Below are positions 53,733 through 63,866 of a stretch of 64,000 bases of DNA, in pieces; position 1 is the stretch's first letter; each line of letters begins with the position of its first letter. Where the stretch lies: positions 1-64,000 of the forward strand of contig CAYXLI010000006.1 of NCBI GenBank assembly GCA_964464925.1. The letters are read 5' to 3'. Made by a program: the position numbers and the translations under genes. The notes below the pieces were generated by a model. The model did not search any database and was not told where the DNA came from. It saw only the letters and a program-made list of their open reading frames with translations. Source of the DNA: CAYXLI01 sp964464925 (GTDB taxonomy: Bacteria > Acidobacteriota > Terriglobia > Bryobacterales > Bryobacteraceae).

Positions 53733-54991
53733 CCATCAGCGGATTTCGCAAGGCCGGCCACTGGCCCACTCTGTTCGCATCATTTCTCTATTTCGACGTG
53801 AGTTTCATGGTCTGGGTTCTGCTCGGACCGCTGGGCCCCTTCATCGGTGATGCGTTAAAGCTGAATGCATCGCAGAAGGGATTCCTCGTTGCGCTTCCAC
53901 TTCTGGCCGGCTCCTTTTTCCGTCCGATTCTCGGAGTCATGGCGGACCGCCTGGGTGGACGGACCACCGGCCTCATCGGCCTCTCCGTTACGCTGGTACC
54001 GCTGCTGATCGGGTGGCAATTCGCCTCCGCGTATGCGCATTTCCTCGCGATCGGCACGATGCTCGGAATTGCCGGAGCCAGCTTTGCGGTTGCGCTGCCG
54101 CTGGCCAGCCGCTGGTATCCGCCTGAGTATCAGGGGCTTGCAATGGGCATCGCCGGTGCGGGAAATTCCGGTACGGTCTTTGCCACGCTCTTCGCTCCAC
54201 GTATCGCGACGTCGCTCGGCTATCACGCGGCGTTCGCGATTGCTGCCGCACCCGTCCTCGTGGTTCTCGTGGTATTCGCATTCATCGCTAAGGACAGCCC
54301 AAACCGTCCGAAAGCAATGCGCTGGGCCGATTACGCAGAGGTGCTGAAGCAGGCCGATTCCGGTTGGTTCTGCATGCTCTATTCGATGACCTTCGGAACC
54401 TTCGTCGGTCTCGCCAGCTTTCTCACCATGTACTTCGTGGAGCAGTATCGCTTGCCGAAGGTAACCGCGGGTGATTTCACTACGCTCGCTGTTATCTCGG
54501 GAAGTATGCTTCGCCCGGTTGGAGGGATGATCGCGGATAAGATCGGCGGCTACAAACTGCTCCTCGGCGTGCTGCTGGGCGTTGGCATCTGCCTCAGCGC
54601 AGTCAGTACTGTTCCGCCAGTCTCCATCGCGTTGGGTGTTTTCATCGTGTGCATGGGCTTGCTCGGCATGGGCAACGGCGCCGTGTTCCAGATCCTCCCT
54701 CAGCGCTTCCCCGGCAGCGTAGGCATTATGACGGGTGTGGTGGGCGCTGCCGGCGGATTCGGCGGCTTCCTCCTTCCTTCCGTGCTTGGCTCTATTAAGC
54801 AGAATTTCGGCCAGTTCAGCTACGGTTTCGCCATGGGTGCGGGTGTCTTCTTCTGCGGTCTTGTGATTCTTCTGCAAATTGGTCATGGCTGGCTTTCCAC
54901 GTGGAATGTGCGCTCCGTTGAACGCGCAGGTGTCTTCTCCTATCGCGGTCTGACTCGCGATGATGATGATGCGGCAGATCTGGCCGCTTGA
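53729..54991 (+). CDS. narK: nitrate/nitrite transporter, MFS family (NarK/NasA-type)
   Basis: A 420-residue, twelve-helix MFS protein. FYFDVSFMVWVLLGPLGPFI, LGVMADRLGGRTTGLIG, the nitrate signature GIAGAGNSGTVFATLFAPR and its second copy GVVGAAGGFGGFLLPSVLG identify the nitrate/nitrite porter family. It likely imports nitrate for the reductases encoded upstream. GTG 53729 overlaps the nirD stop by four bases. The C-terminus is short, charged and Asp-rich. Confidence 0.88.
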   Translation: MTISGFRKAGHWPTLFASFLYFDVSFMVWVLLGPLGPFIGDALKLNASQKGFLVALPLLAGSFFRPILGVMADRLGGRTTGLIGLSVTLVPLLIGWQFASAYAHFLAIGTMLGIAGASFAVALPLASRWYPPEYQGLAMGIAGAGNSGTVFATLFAPRIATSLGYHAAFAIAAAPVLVVLVVFAFIAKDSPNRPKAMRWADYAEVLKQADSGWFCMLYSMTFGTFVGLASFLTMYFVEQYRLPKVTAGDFTTLAVISGSMLRPVGGMIADKIGGYKLLLGVLLGVGICLSAVSTVPPVSIALGVFIVCMGLLGMGNGAVFQILPQRFPGSVGIMTGVVGAAGGFGGFLLPSVLGSIKQNFGQFSYGFAMGAGVFFCGLVILLQIGHGWLSTWNVRSVERAGVFSYRGLTRDDDDAADLAA

Positions 54992-55025
54992 CGCAAAACA
55001 CAAAACATTCCTGGGGGGCGGTTCA

Positions 55026-56330
55026 ATGAGGTATGCACTATTGGTGTGTCTATGTGGCGTGATACATGGCCAGCAGGCGCAAACATTTGTTCCATCGGAT
55101 GTTGTGAACAGCCAGTTACCGGGCTGGGTCCGTTTCAGCGGTGAGTATCGCGCCCGCTTTGAGGGATTCACTGGAGGCGGATACAAGCCGGATTCCGATG
55201 ATGCTTATCTCCTGAACCGCTTCCGCTTGAACATGAAGCTGATCCCAACCGGTTGGCTGAAGCTGATATTCCAGGCCCAGGATGCCCGTGTGTTTTGGAA
55301 AAATCAGAATCCCGCCGCGCCTCCCTACCAGGACACGTTCGACCTGCGGATGGCCTTCGCCGAGATCGGCGATATGGAGAAAGGCTCAGTCGCTCTACGG
55401 GTCGGACGCCAGGAACTCGCGTTCGGCGAGCAGCGGCTGATCGGTCATGCGAACTGGTTGAACACTGCCCGCACATTCGACGCGGCCCGGCTCACTCTTC
55501 GGCGCAACGGTTATCGCCTCGATGCGTTTGCGTCTTCCGTGGTGAATGCTCGCGATGGCGAATGGAACCATCACCAGCAAGGGAACAATCTGCACGGCCT
55601 GTATGCCGGCGCCGACAGGCTGATCCCCAATGCCGTCCTGGAGGCGTATACGCTCTGGCGCGTGGCGCCGTGGTTCGCCAATCCGGTGAATGAACACGGC
55701 ACGCGCGGCAAGCTCGACTCGCACACCACCGGCGTGCGCTTCGCCGGCAAGCTCCCGCGCAATGTGGACTACGGCACCGAGATGGCCACGCAAATGGGTT
55801 CGCTGGGCACCGACGGCATACGCGCCTGGGCCGGCGAGTGGCGGCTTGGCTATACGCTGACGCGTTTTCGCTACAAGCCGCACTTCACTACCGAATACAA
55901 CTACGCTTCCGGTGACGCAAACCCGAAGGACGGCAAGCGCGGCACCTTCGATCCGCTCTATCCAACTGCCCACGATAAATACGGCCTATCCGACCAGGTT
56001 GGATGGCGCAACATCCACCATCTGCACGTCGGCCCGGACTTCAAGGTCTCTCCCAAGCTGACTCTTTCGTCGAACTACCATTCCTGGTGGCTGGCCAGTG
56101 CCACCGACGCGCTCTACGCCGCAAGCGGAGCCGCTGTCGCACGAGTCGCGAACGGAACTGCAGGACGGCACGTCGGTCAGGAATTGGATGGCCAGGCCAC
56201 CTGGCAGTGGAACAAGCAGACGCAGGTCGCTGGCGGGTTCGCCCACATATTCCCGGGACAATTTCTCCAGAAGGCCACGCCCGGCCGCAGCTACAACTAT
56301 CCCTTCGTGATGATCGGTTACTCTTTCTAA
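55026..56330 (+). CDS. outer membrane porin, alginate-export (AlgE-like) domain
   Basis: A 434-residue exported protein. The signal (LLVCLCGVIHGQQAQ) is followed by an 18-stranded-barrel-type sequence: RFSGEYRARFEGFTGGGYKPDSDDAYLLNRFRLN, VGRQELAFGEQRLIGHANW, FAHIFPGQFLQK and a terminal aromatic (PFVMIGYSF). It belongs to the alginate-export porin group. It starts 34 bases after narK, so it is probably the outer membrane nitrate entry channel of this operon, although related porins serve other anions and sugars. ATG 55026 is chosen for the leader peptide. Confidence 0.83.
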   Translation: MRYALLVCLCGVIHGQQAQTFVPSDVVNSQLPGWVRFSGEYRARFEGFTGGGYKPDSDDAYLLNRFRLNMKLIPTGWLKLIFQAQDARVFWKNQNPAAPPYQDTFDLRMAFAEIGDMEKGSVALRVGRQELAFGEQRLIGHANWLNTARTFDAARLTLRRNGYRLDAFASSVVNARDGEWNHHQQGNNLHGLYAGADRLIPNAVLEAYTLWRVAPWFANPVNEHGTRGKLDSHTTGVRFAGKLPRNVDYGTEMATQMGSLGTDGIRAWAGEWRLGYTLTRFRYKPHFTTEYNYASGDANPKDGKRGTFDPLYPTAHDKYGLSDQVGWRNIHHLHVGPDFKVSPKLTLSSNYHSWWLASATDALYAASGAAVARVANGTAGRHVGQELDGQATWQWNKQTQVAGGFAHIFPGQFLQKATPGRSYNYPFVMIGYSF

Positions 56331-56359
56331 GCTAAGCTCTTAATACAGGAGCTAGATCC

Positions 56360-57703
<1,344 letters not shown>

Positions 57704-57843
57704 GTGCGCGGCTCCTGCACCGGGTATTCGCATCGGCCTGCGGGACACGATCGCGTCCGGGAGTGTTGATGCCATCGTAATGTTAATCTCGCGTGCAGGA
57801 CTCCGCTAAGCCGGCCACGCACGCGGCGATATGATGTGAGCCG

Positions 57844-58977
57844 ATGTCTACCCGATTCACCCGCCGCGAACTTGCCTTAGGCGCGATGGCGAGTTCCTTG
57901 CTTGCCCAAAATCAGAATCAACCGGAGAGCACTTCGCCAATGAACGATCCCCGCCTCGATCCGGTGCAATGGACACGCACGCGACATGCGTCCGCTCCGC
58001 TGCGCCTCACGTTCAACAGCTCCAGTAAGTCCGCGGCCGAAGCGTGGCAGAAGAAACTGCGCGCTAAAGTCACGGAACTGGTCGGCGGCTTCCCCGATCG
58101 CAAGGGCGCTCCGCGCGAAGAACTGATCGGAGCCAAGGATCTGCCCGGCTTCCGCCGTCAGCGCTTCCTCCTCGAATCGCGCCCCGGTGTTGCCATTTCC
58201 GCTTATCTGCTGACGCCGGCCGACGCCAAGGGTCCGCTCCCGGTTGTAATTTGCGTGCCCGGCCACGGTATGGGAGCGGATGACATCGTAGGCATCGACC
58301 AGAACGGGAATGATCGCCCTGGCAAACCCGGCTACCAGCATGACTTCGCTCTCCAGGTTGTGGAGCACGGGCTGGCTGCAATCGCCATTGAGCCCATGGC
58401 GTTCGGTTGCCGCAGGGACGCCAAAACCAAGAGCAAGGGCCCAGGCGCCTCCGCATGCCAGCCGGCCGCCGGTGCCGCACTCCTCCTTGGAGAAACGATG
58501 ATCGGCTGGCGCGTCTATGACGTCATGCGCACCATCGACTGGATTGGGACACGCAAGGAACTGGACGCTACGCGGATCGGCTGCATGGGCATCTCCGGCG
58601 GCGGTACGTGTACGCTCTTCTCCTCCGCCCTCGATTCACGCATCAAGGCCGCGTTCGTCAGCGGCTATCTGAACACGTTCCGCGATAGTATCCTCAGCCT
58701 GTCCCATTGCATCGACAACTACATCCCCGGGATTCTGAACTGGGCGGAGATGTACGACATCGCAGGCCTGATCGCGCCTCGCCCTCTCTTCGCCGAATCC
58801 GGCACACGCGATAACATCTTTCCGATCGCTGCCAGTAAGGAAAGCTTCGCGCGTGTCAGGAAGATATATGACGTGTTCGGAGCGGCGGATCAGATCCAGC
58901 ATGAGATCTTCGATGGTGAGCACTCCTTCTATGGAGTGCAGGGCATTCCGTTCCTGGCACAGCATCTCAGGACCTGA
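57844..58977 (+). CDS. Tat-exported alpha/beta hydrolase (dienelactone-hydrolase-like)
   Basis: A 377-residue protein. A twin-arginine leader (TRFTRRELALGAMASSLLAQ) precedes a single hydrolase domain: PLPVVICVPGHGMGADD, LAAIAIEPMAFGCRRD, the elbow GCMGISGGGTCTLFSS, RPLFAESGTRDNIFPI and DGEHSFYG with the catalytic His. Related proteins are called acetyl-xylan or carbohydrate esterases, but the substrate is not evident. It resembles the hydrolase encoded at 37.8 kb in leader and fold, though much shorter. Confidence 0.8.
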   Translation: MSTRFTRRELALGAMASSLLAQNQNQPESTSPMNDPRLDPVQWTRTRHASAPLRLTFNSSSKSAAEAWQKKLRAKVTELVGGFPDRKGAPREELIGAKDLPGFRRQRFLLESRPGVAISAYLLTPADAKGPLPVVICVPGHGMGADDIVGIDQNGNDRPGKPGYQHDFALQVVEHGLAAIAIEPMAFGCRRDAKTKSKGPGASACQPAAGAALLLGETMIGWRVYDVMRTIDWIGTRKELDATRIGCMGISGGGTCTLFSSALDSRIKAAFVSGYLNTFRDSILSLSHCIDNYIPGILNWAEMYDIAGLIAPRPLFAESGTRDNIFPIAASKESFARVRKIYDVFGAADQIQHEIFDGEHSFYGVQGIPFLAQHLRT

Positions 58978-59756
58978 ACATTCTTGCGGATGGATGTTTT
59001 ATTCACAGGAATTCCTCTTCTAACCAGCGCCAAGCTACTGATTATAAGGAAGTAAAAATCTGCGGATAACTGCCCTTTGATCGCGATATTTCATTTGACT
59101 CCGAAGCCAATCTGCTGCATCCTGGACTCGGTTCCAAGAGGTTACAGGAACAGCGAGCCGGGCAGGACGTAGCGAACCGGGATCGATGATCCGGAAGCAA
59201 CTATCAAAAGTTTAAGCTTTCGGGGAGAGAAAGGAATCGGGCGTTTGGCCAGGGCAAGCTTCCCGACTGAGAACGGACCGTGTGCTTTGATCTGAAGGGC
59301 GAGGAAGCCCGACAGGGAGCGGCGGTTCGGAGTTGGTTCGGGACTGCTGGAAGTGATCGGGTAAGCAACGGGCTTGAAGACGTGGAACCTCCCCGAAGAG
59401 CCAGAGATGGCAGTCGAGGAGGGGAGTTGAGAGCCGAACGGGTTTATCCAGCATTCAGCAGCGGGCCGAAGGGATAGGTCAGGAGCGTCGACCTTACCGG
59501 GGTGGCTTTGGAAAGCAAGCACTCCCTGTAAGCGAGCGAAAGATCGTTCCGAGGTACTAGCTTCCGTCAGAAGTTCGCGAGCAGGCAAGGGCCGGAGCGT
59601 TGAAGCGGTATCTCCCAAAGGAGGCACCGTCGAGCAAAGGTCAGGGCCCCGCGATTCGAGCGGCCGGGTTTCCGCCGTGCATGCCGGTGGGGGAACAAGC
59701 TGATTCTCTGGGTCACTTGGAACCATTTTTCTTTTTGGCCTCGATATCCTGTGTAC
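58978..59756 (+). ncRNA. candidate large structured RNA region, no convincing gene
   Basis: No plus-strand coding frame fits. The long minus-strand frame (59142-59726) has no recognisable domain and is probably spurious. The plus strand has many nested helices: CCGG-ATC/GATCCGG with one bulge (59177-59194); GGGC-GAGGAA-GCCC (59297-59310); a CCTCCCCGA/TCGAGGAGG helix enclosing GCCA-GAGA-TGGC, which has a GNRA loop (59388-59422); CTTAC/GTAAG enclosing GGGGTG/CACTCC and GCTT-TGGA-AAGC (59493-59532); CGGT/ACCG enclosing CTCC-CAAA-GGAG (59606-59629); and CCGCC/GGTGG (about 59672-59690). The RNA class is unknown: a HEARO/omega-RNA relative without its nuclease, a group II intron remnant or a new class are all possible. 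Confidence 0.6.
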
Positions 59757-60449
59757 ATGCGATCTTCGTGGTTGCTGTACCTTCCGCTCGCCTGCGCTCT
59801 TTACGCGGATGGCCCAGGCCGGATCACCAGCACGTATTCCAAGGCGGACTTCCCGCTCACAGCCGATCCCAATGCCCGGCAGTGGCGATCAGTGCCAGGC
59901 GTAGTCGCTGGAAATGGACCTACGGGTATTCCCTCCCCCGGTCATTCCACCGAGATCCGCTCCCGTTGGACGAAGGACAATCTATACATTCTGTTCATCT
60001 GCCCATATAAGGACCTCTACTTGCTTCCGTCGCCATCCACCACGACGGAGACCAACAAATTGTGGGACCACGACGTTGCCGAGGTTTTCATCGGCTCCGA
60101 CTTTGAACACATTCGCCAGTACAAGGAATTGCAGGTCTCGCCGCAGGGTGAATGGGTGGACTTGGACATTGACCGTGACAACCCTAAGCCGGAAGGCGGG
60201 TGGCGTTGGAACTCGGGTTATAAAGTGAAAGCGCGCATCGATGAAGCGGGTCACGTCTGGTACGGCGAGATGCAGATCCCGCTAAAGGCCATCGACTCCC
60301 GCCCGATCAAGCCCGGTAGCGAACTGCGGATCAACTTTTACAGGCTGCAAGGTCCGCCGCCAAACCGCGTCTACATTGCCTGGCAGCCAACCGGCAAAAT
60401 GAACTATCACGTTCCGGAAGCCTTCGGCCGGCTGGTATTCGGAAAATGA
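59757..60449 (+). CDS. secreted CBM9-like carbohydrate-binding protein
   Basis: A 230-residue exported protein. The short signal (SSWLLYLPLACALYADG) is followed by the DOMON/CBM9-like fold: WTKDNLYILFICPYKDL, LWDHDVAEVFIGSDFEHIRQYKELQVSPQGEWVD, WYGEMQIPLKAI and LRINFYRLQGPPPNRVYIAWQPT. The WDHDVAEVFI strand is the family hallmark. Its binding target is unknown. ATG 59757 gives a better leader than GTG 59751. The stop overlaps the next gene's ATG. Confidence 0.8.
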   Translation: MRSSWLLYLPLACALYADGPGRITSTYSKADFPLTADPNARQWRSVPGVVAGNGPTGIPSPGHSTEIRSRWTKDNLYILFICPYKDLYLLPSPSTTTETNKLWDHDVAEVFIGSDFEHIRQYKELQVSPQGEWVDLDIDRDNPKPEGGWRWNSGYKVKARIDEAGHVWYGEMQIPLKAIDSRPIKPGSELRINFYRLQGPPPNRVYIAWQPTGKMNYHVPEAFGRLVFGK

Positions 60450-61813
60450 GACATCTCAAAGCACTGCGGCTGTCCCAAGTCGGCCTGCGCGGCGTGATCG
60501 GCTCGGGAATGACAGCGAGCCATGTTCTGGACTTCGCCAGCGCGTTCGGCACGTTCCTCGAAAAAGGGCGGCCAGTGGTGATCGGCCGCGACCCGCGCGC
60601 CAGCGGCCTGATGGTCCGTCAGGGGGTGCTCGCCGGTCTGCTCGCATGCGGTCACGAAGTCCTCGACTTGGGCATCGTCTCGACCCCGGTCATTCAGCAC
60701 GCCATCCGCCACCAGGATGCCGCCGGCGGGGTTTCGATCGGCGCCAGTCACAATTCGGCCGAGTGGAATGCGCTGAAGTTCTTCGGACCCCGCGGCGCCT
60801 ACCTCTCCACCATGGAGGCCGGTGAGCTGTTGGATATATACCACTTAAAAAAGTTCGCGTTCTGTGACTGGCAGAGAATGGGTTCGGTTCGTAAAAATGA
60901 TCACGCCCTGGACCGCTACCTGGACGACCTGGCTGGAATCTTCGATATGCCCTCCCTGCGCCACTTCCGGGTGGTGGTGGACTGCTGCAACGGCACCTCG
61001 TCCCTAATCCTCCGGCGGATGAACGAGCGGTTCGGGTTCCAGTTCATCCTGATCAATGAGCGCCTGCAGGGTGTCGCATTTGCGCACGATCCGCTCATCT
61101 CCGCTGACACGATCGCGCTCCAGCTTGCGCCTCTCATGCCGGCGCTGAGTGCCGGCGCCGGCTTTCTGTTCGACGTCGATTCCGACCGCGTCGGCATCGC
61201 CCTGGAGGACGGGACGCCGGTCAGCGAGGAGATCATCCTGCCCATGCTGGCCGACTACCTTCTGCCGCGCGCGCCGGGCAAACTGGTGATCACGAATCTG
61301 TCGAGCACCGCCCTGCTGGAAGAGGTCGCGAAAAAGCATGGCGGCAAAGTGATTCGCGTGCCGGTCGGGCGGCAGGCCACGATCGACGCGCTATCGGGCT
61401 ATCGCAGCGATCAGATCGCCCTCGCGGGCGAAGGCACGGGCGCGGTCATGATGCCTCAATTCGAGTTCGTCTACGATGGGATTGCCTCCATGCTCGCGGT
61501 TCTTTCGATGATGCAGGAGCGTGGCCAGAAGCTCAGCGAAATCGTGCGCTCGTACCCGAAGTACTCCATCCTCAAGGGCGAGGTCCCGCTCCGCTCCGCC
61601 CGTGTTCCAGAGTTGCTGATGCGGCTGCAACAGCAATACTCCGATGGGCGCGCGAACATGGCCGACGGTCTGCGTGTGGATTGGCCGGAGCGCTGGTTCC
61701 ACGTGCGTGTGAGCCAGACGGAGCCGATCGTCCGAGTGATCTGTGAGCAGCGAGGGGATCCGCCGGTGCAACTTTTCGATAGCCTTCTAGAGCAAGTCAG
61801 GAGCCTGACCTAA
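60446..61813 (+). CDS. phosphohexomutase paralogue with altered active-site loops
   Basis: A 455-residue alpha-D-phosphohexomutase. The four domains are present: phosphoserine loop GASHNSAEWN (Ser101; usual form TASHNPPEYN), metal loop FDVDSDRVGIA, sugar loop GEGTGAVMMP (usual form GEGSNGGIIFP, as in the next gene) and phosphate loop RVSQTEPIVRV. Ser, metal Asp residues and the final Arg are kept, but the Thr-Ala and Pro of the serine loop and the Ser-Asn-Gly-Gly of the sugar loop are changed. It may act on another sugar or assist the second mutase. It overlaps the CBM9-like gene by four bases and the next gene by one base. Confidence 0.78.
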   Translation: MRHLKALRLSQVGLRGVIGSGMTASHVLDFASAFGTFLEKGRPVVIGRDPRASGLMVRQGVLAGLLACGHEVLDLGIVSTPVIQHAIRHQDAAGGVSIGASHNSAEWNALKFFGPRGAYLSTMEAGELLDIYHLKKFAFCDWQRMGSVRKNDHALDRYLDDLAGIFDMPSLRHFRVVVDCCNGTSSLILRRMNERFGFQFILINERLQGVAFAHDPLISADTIALQLAPLMPALSAGAGFLFDVDSDRVGIALEDGTPVSEEIILPMLADYLLPRAPGKLVITNLSSTALLEEVAKKHGGKVIRVPVGRQATIDALSGYRSDQIALAGEGTGAVMMPQFEFVYDGIASMLAVLSMMQERGQKLSEIVRSYPKYSILKGEVPLRSARVPELLMRLQQQYSDGRANMADGLRVDWPERWFHVRVSQTEPIVRVICEQRGDPPVQLFDSLLEQVRSLT

Positions 61814-63168
61814 TGGCGCGCGAGCATCTGCTGAAGATCGGAGTTTCCGGGATTCGCGGCGTTGTCGGTGAGTTCCTCACGCCGCAACTCGCCTGCGCCT
61901 TCGGGCAGGCCTTCGGATCGTATGTCGGCCGGGGCCGCGTCGTGGTGGGACGGGATACGCGCACCACGGGCGAGATGCTGCAGTTCGCCACGCAATGCGG
62001 CCTGCTTGCGGCCGGTTGCGAAGTGGTGGATGTGGGAATCCTTCCCACTCCTACGATTCAGATGTACGTGGCGGCAAGCGGCGCGCGCGGCGGCATCGCG
62101 CTCACGGCCTCTCACAATCCGCCGGAGTACAACGCGCTCAAGCTTTTCAATTCGCAGGGATTGTTTTTCAACCATTACGAACGGAGCGAGTTGATCGACC
62201 TCTATCACCAGAGCGATTTCCATCAGGCTGAGAACGACGAGATACGGACCGTCCGCCAGGACCTGCAGACCGCGCAGGGCATGCACGTTGAGAGAGCCCT
62301 GGCGCATGTCGATGTGGAGGCGATCCGTGCACGGCGCTTCCGCGTCGCGCTGGATGCAGTGAACGGCGCGGGATCTGTAATGACTCCCCATTACCTGCAG
62401 GAGATGTTGGGATGCGAGTTACACGCCATCTCCATCGATCCGGCGAAGCCGTTTCCGCGCGTCGCCGAGCCGCGGCCGGACACGCTCGGCGATCTGGCGG
62501 CGCTGGTTAGGGACAAAGGCTGCGAGATCGGGTTCGCCCAGGATCCGGATGGCGACCGCCTCGCGGTGGTCGATGAAAACGGCACGGTGCTGGACAACGA
62601 CGACGTGCTTGCGTTGGCGGTGGATGCGGTGCTGGCCAGGATGCCCGGGTCCGTGGTAGTAAATCTCACCACCTCCTCCGTCATCGACGATATCGCTGCG
62701 AAGTACGGCCGCCGCGTCTACCGCACACCAGTAGGAGAGGCGAACGTCGTGGAGATGATTCAGGCAGTTCACGCAGTCATCGGCGGCGAAGGCTCGAACG
62801 GAGGAATCATCTTTCCGCCTGTGCATCTCTGCCGCGATAGTTACACCGGTATGGCGTTTGTCCTGGAACTCATGGCTAAGACGGGCTGCACGGTATCAGA
62901 ACTGGCCGCGCGCCTGCCGCGCTATTACCGGAGGCTCGGGAAAGTCGCGTATGAGCACGGCCGCCTCGGTTCGCTCATGCAGGCGCTGGAAGAGCGTTTC
63001 CCGGATGCGATGGTGGACCGCTCCGACGGCCTCAAGATGATGTGGCCAGGGCGCTGGATTCACGTGCGGTCGTCCAACACAGAACCGCTGCTGCGTCTGG
63101 CGGCTGAGGCCAAGTCGGAGGGCGAGACCGAACGGCTGTACTCGGAAGTAGAAGCAGCGCTGCGCTAA
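61813..63168 (+). CDS. glmM: phosphoglucosamine mutase type phosphohexomutase
   Basis: A 451-residue mutase with canonical motifs: LTASHNPPEYNALKLF (Ser100), AQDPDGDRLAVVDENG for Mg, GGEGSNGGIIFP for sugar binding and RSSNTEPLLRL for phosphate. GlmM converts glucosamine-6-phosphate to glucosamine-1-phosphate for UDP-GlcNAc and peptidoglycan; phosphomannomutase activity is also possible for this subgroup. It is the second of two tandem paralogues and the more conserved one. The ATG uses the last A of the previous stop (TAATG), so translation is coupled. Confidence 0.82.
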   Translation: MAREHLLKIGVSGIRGVVGEFLTPQLACAFGQAFGSYVGRGRVVVGRDTRTTGEMLQFATQCGLLAAGCEVVDVGILPTPTIQMYVAASGARGGIALTASHNPPEYNALKLFNSQGLFFNHYERSELIDLYHQSDFHQAENDEIRTVRQDLQTAQGMHVERALAHVDVEAIRARRFRVALDAVNGAGSVMTPHYLQEMLGCELHAISIDPAKPFPRVAEPRPDTLGDLAALVRDKGCEIGFAQDPDGDRLAVVDENGTVLDNDDVLALAVDAVLARMPGSVVVNLTTSSVIDDIAAKYGRRVYRTPVGEANVVEMIQAVHAVIGGEGSNGGIIFPPVHLCRDSYTGMAFVLELMAKTGCTVSELAARLPRYYRRLGKVAYEHGRLGSLMQALEERFPDAMVDRSDGLKMMWPGRWIHVRSSNTEPLLRLAAEAKSEGETERLYSEVEAALR

Positions 63169-63171
63169 GGA

Positions 63172-63474
63172 CTACTTTGTTGCGGGCTTCGCGTCCGGGA
63201 GGATGAAGCTAGTCTCACCGGGGCGCACCAGCTTCAGGCGCTCACGGATCTCGAGTTCCTGTTCCGCCTGGCTATCGGCGAGGCGCTTGATCCGGAGCTT
63301 CTTTTGTTCATTCTCACGAGCAAGGTCCGCATTCTCTTCCTGAAGGGTGCGGATCTCCTTTCGCTTCTCGGAGAGCGCCTGGATTCCTTGCGGTCCTCGG
63401 ACGACCGTCACAAGCACCGCGGCGAAGATGCCGAGCGCTAAAACGTAACCAGTCTTTTGAAGCAAGCGTTGCAT
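63172..63474 (-). CDS. ftsB: FtsB/DivIC-like septum formation initiator
   Basis: A 100-residue bitopic membrane protein. One helix (TGYVLALGIFAAVLVTVVRG) is followed by a long leucine-zipper-like coiled coil (LSEKRKEIRTLQEENADLARENEQ) and the family's closing pattern (EQELEIRERLKLVRPGETSFIL). It would act in the divisome with FtsL and FtsQ homologues, neither of which is nearby. It is divergent from cutA; a TATAAT at 63496-63501 in the shared spacer is a possible -10 box for cutA. Confidence 0.83.
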   Translation of the reverse strand: MQRLLQKTGYVLALGIFAAVLVTVVRGPQGIQALSEKRKEIRTLQEENADLARENEQKKLRIKRLADSQAEQELEIRERLKLVRPGETSFILPDAKPATK

Positions 63475-63545
63475 GGAAGGGGTACTACATTTGGTTATAA
63501 TCCTGTTTTGGCCGAGAAGCTAGTACTTTCTCAACTTTTTTCAGA

Positions 63546-63866
63546 ATGACAGACAAGATTCTGATTTTCAGCAACTGCAGCAGCGAGGAAGAGGCCGCGA
63601 GAATCGCCAGGCATCTGGTAGAAACGCGGGTTGCAGCCTGCGTGAACATTGTGCCCGGAGTCCGAAGCGTTTACAGGTGGCAGGGTGCGGTGGAAGAAGC
63701 CCAAGAATGGACGCTGCTGATCAAGAGCCGCAAAGAATTGTTCCATCGGGTGCGTGAAGAGTTGCGGTCCATTCACTCCTATGAAGTGCCGGAACTGATT
63801 GCAGTACCGATCGCTGCGGGCCTGGAGCAATATCTGAACTGGATCGACAGCTCTACGGAGCCATGA
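63546..63866 (+). CDS. cutA: divalent cation tolerance protein CutA
   Basis: A 106-residue protein of the trimeric, ferredoxin-like CutA family. ILIFSNCSSEEEAARIARHLVETRVAACVNIVPGVRSVYRWQG and KSRKELFHRVREEL with YEVPELIAVPI are diagnostic (the first motif spans residues 5-47). The protein is very widespread and linked to copper tolerance or signal-protein-like functions, but its exact role is unsettled. The start ATG 63546 is preceded by only a weak purine stretch. Confidence 0.9.
   Translation: MTDKILIFSNCSSEEEAARIARHLVETRVAACVNIVPGVRSVYRWQGAVEEAQEWTLLIKSRKELFHRVREELRSIHSYEVPELIAVPIAAGLEQYLNWIDSSTEP

Noticed and set aside
53855..55186. A 443-residue minus-strand frame opposite narK
   Set aside because: Low-complexity His/Glu/Arg-rich translation with no domain; it is a shadow of the transporter gene.
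59142..59726. Long minus-strand open frame of 194 codons after the Tat hydrolase gene
   Set aside because: Its translation has no recognisable domain, no ribosome site and Ser/Pro-rich composition, while the plus strand of the same bases is full of nested hairpins. It is more likely an antisense reading of a structured RNA.
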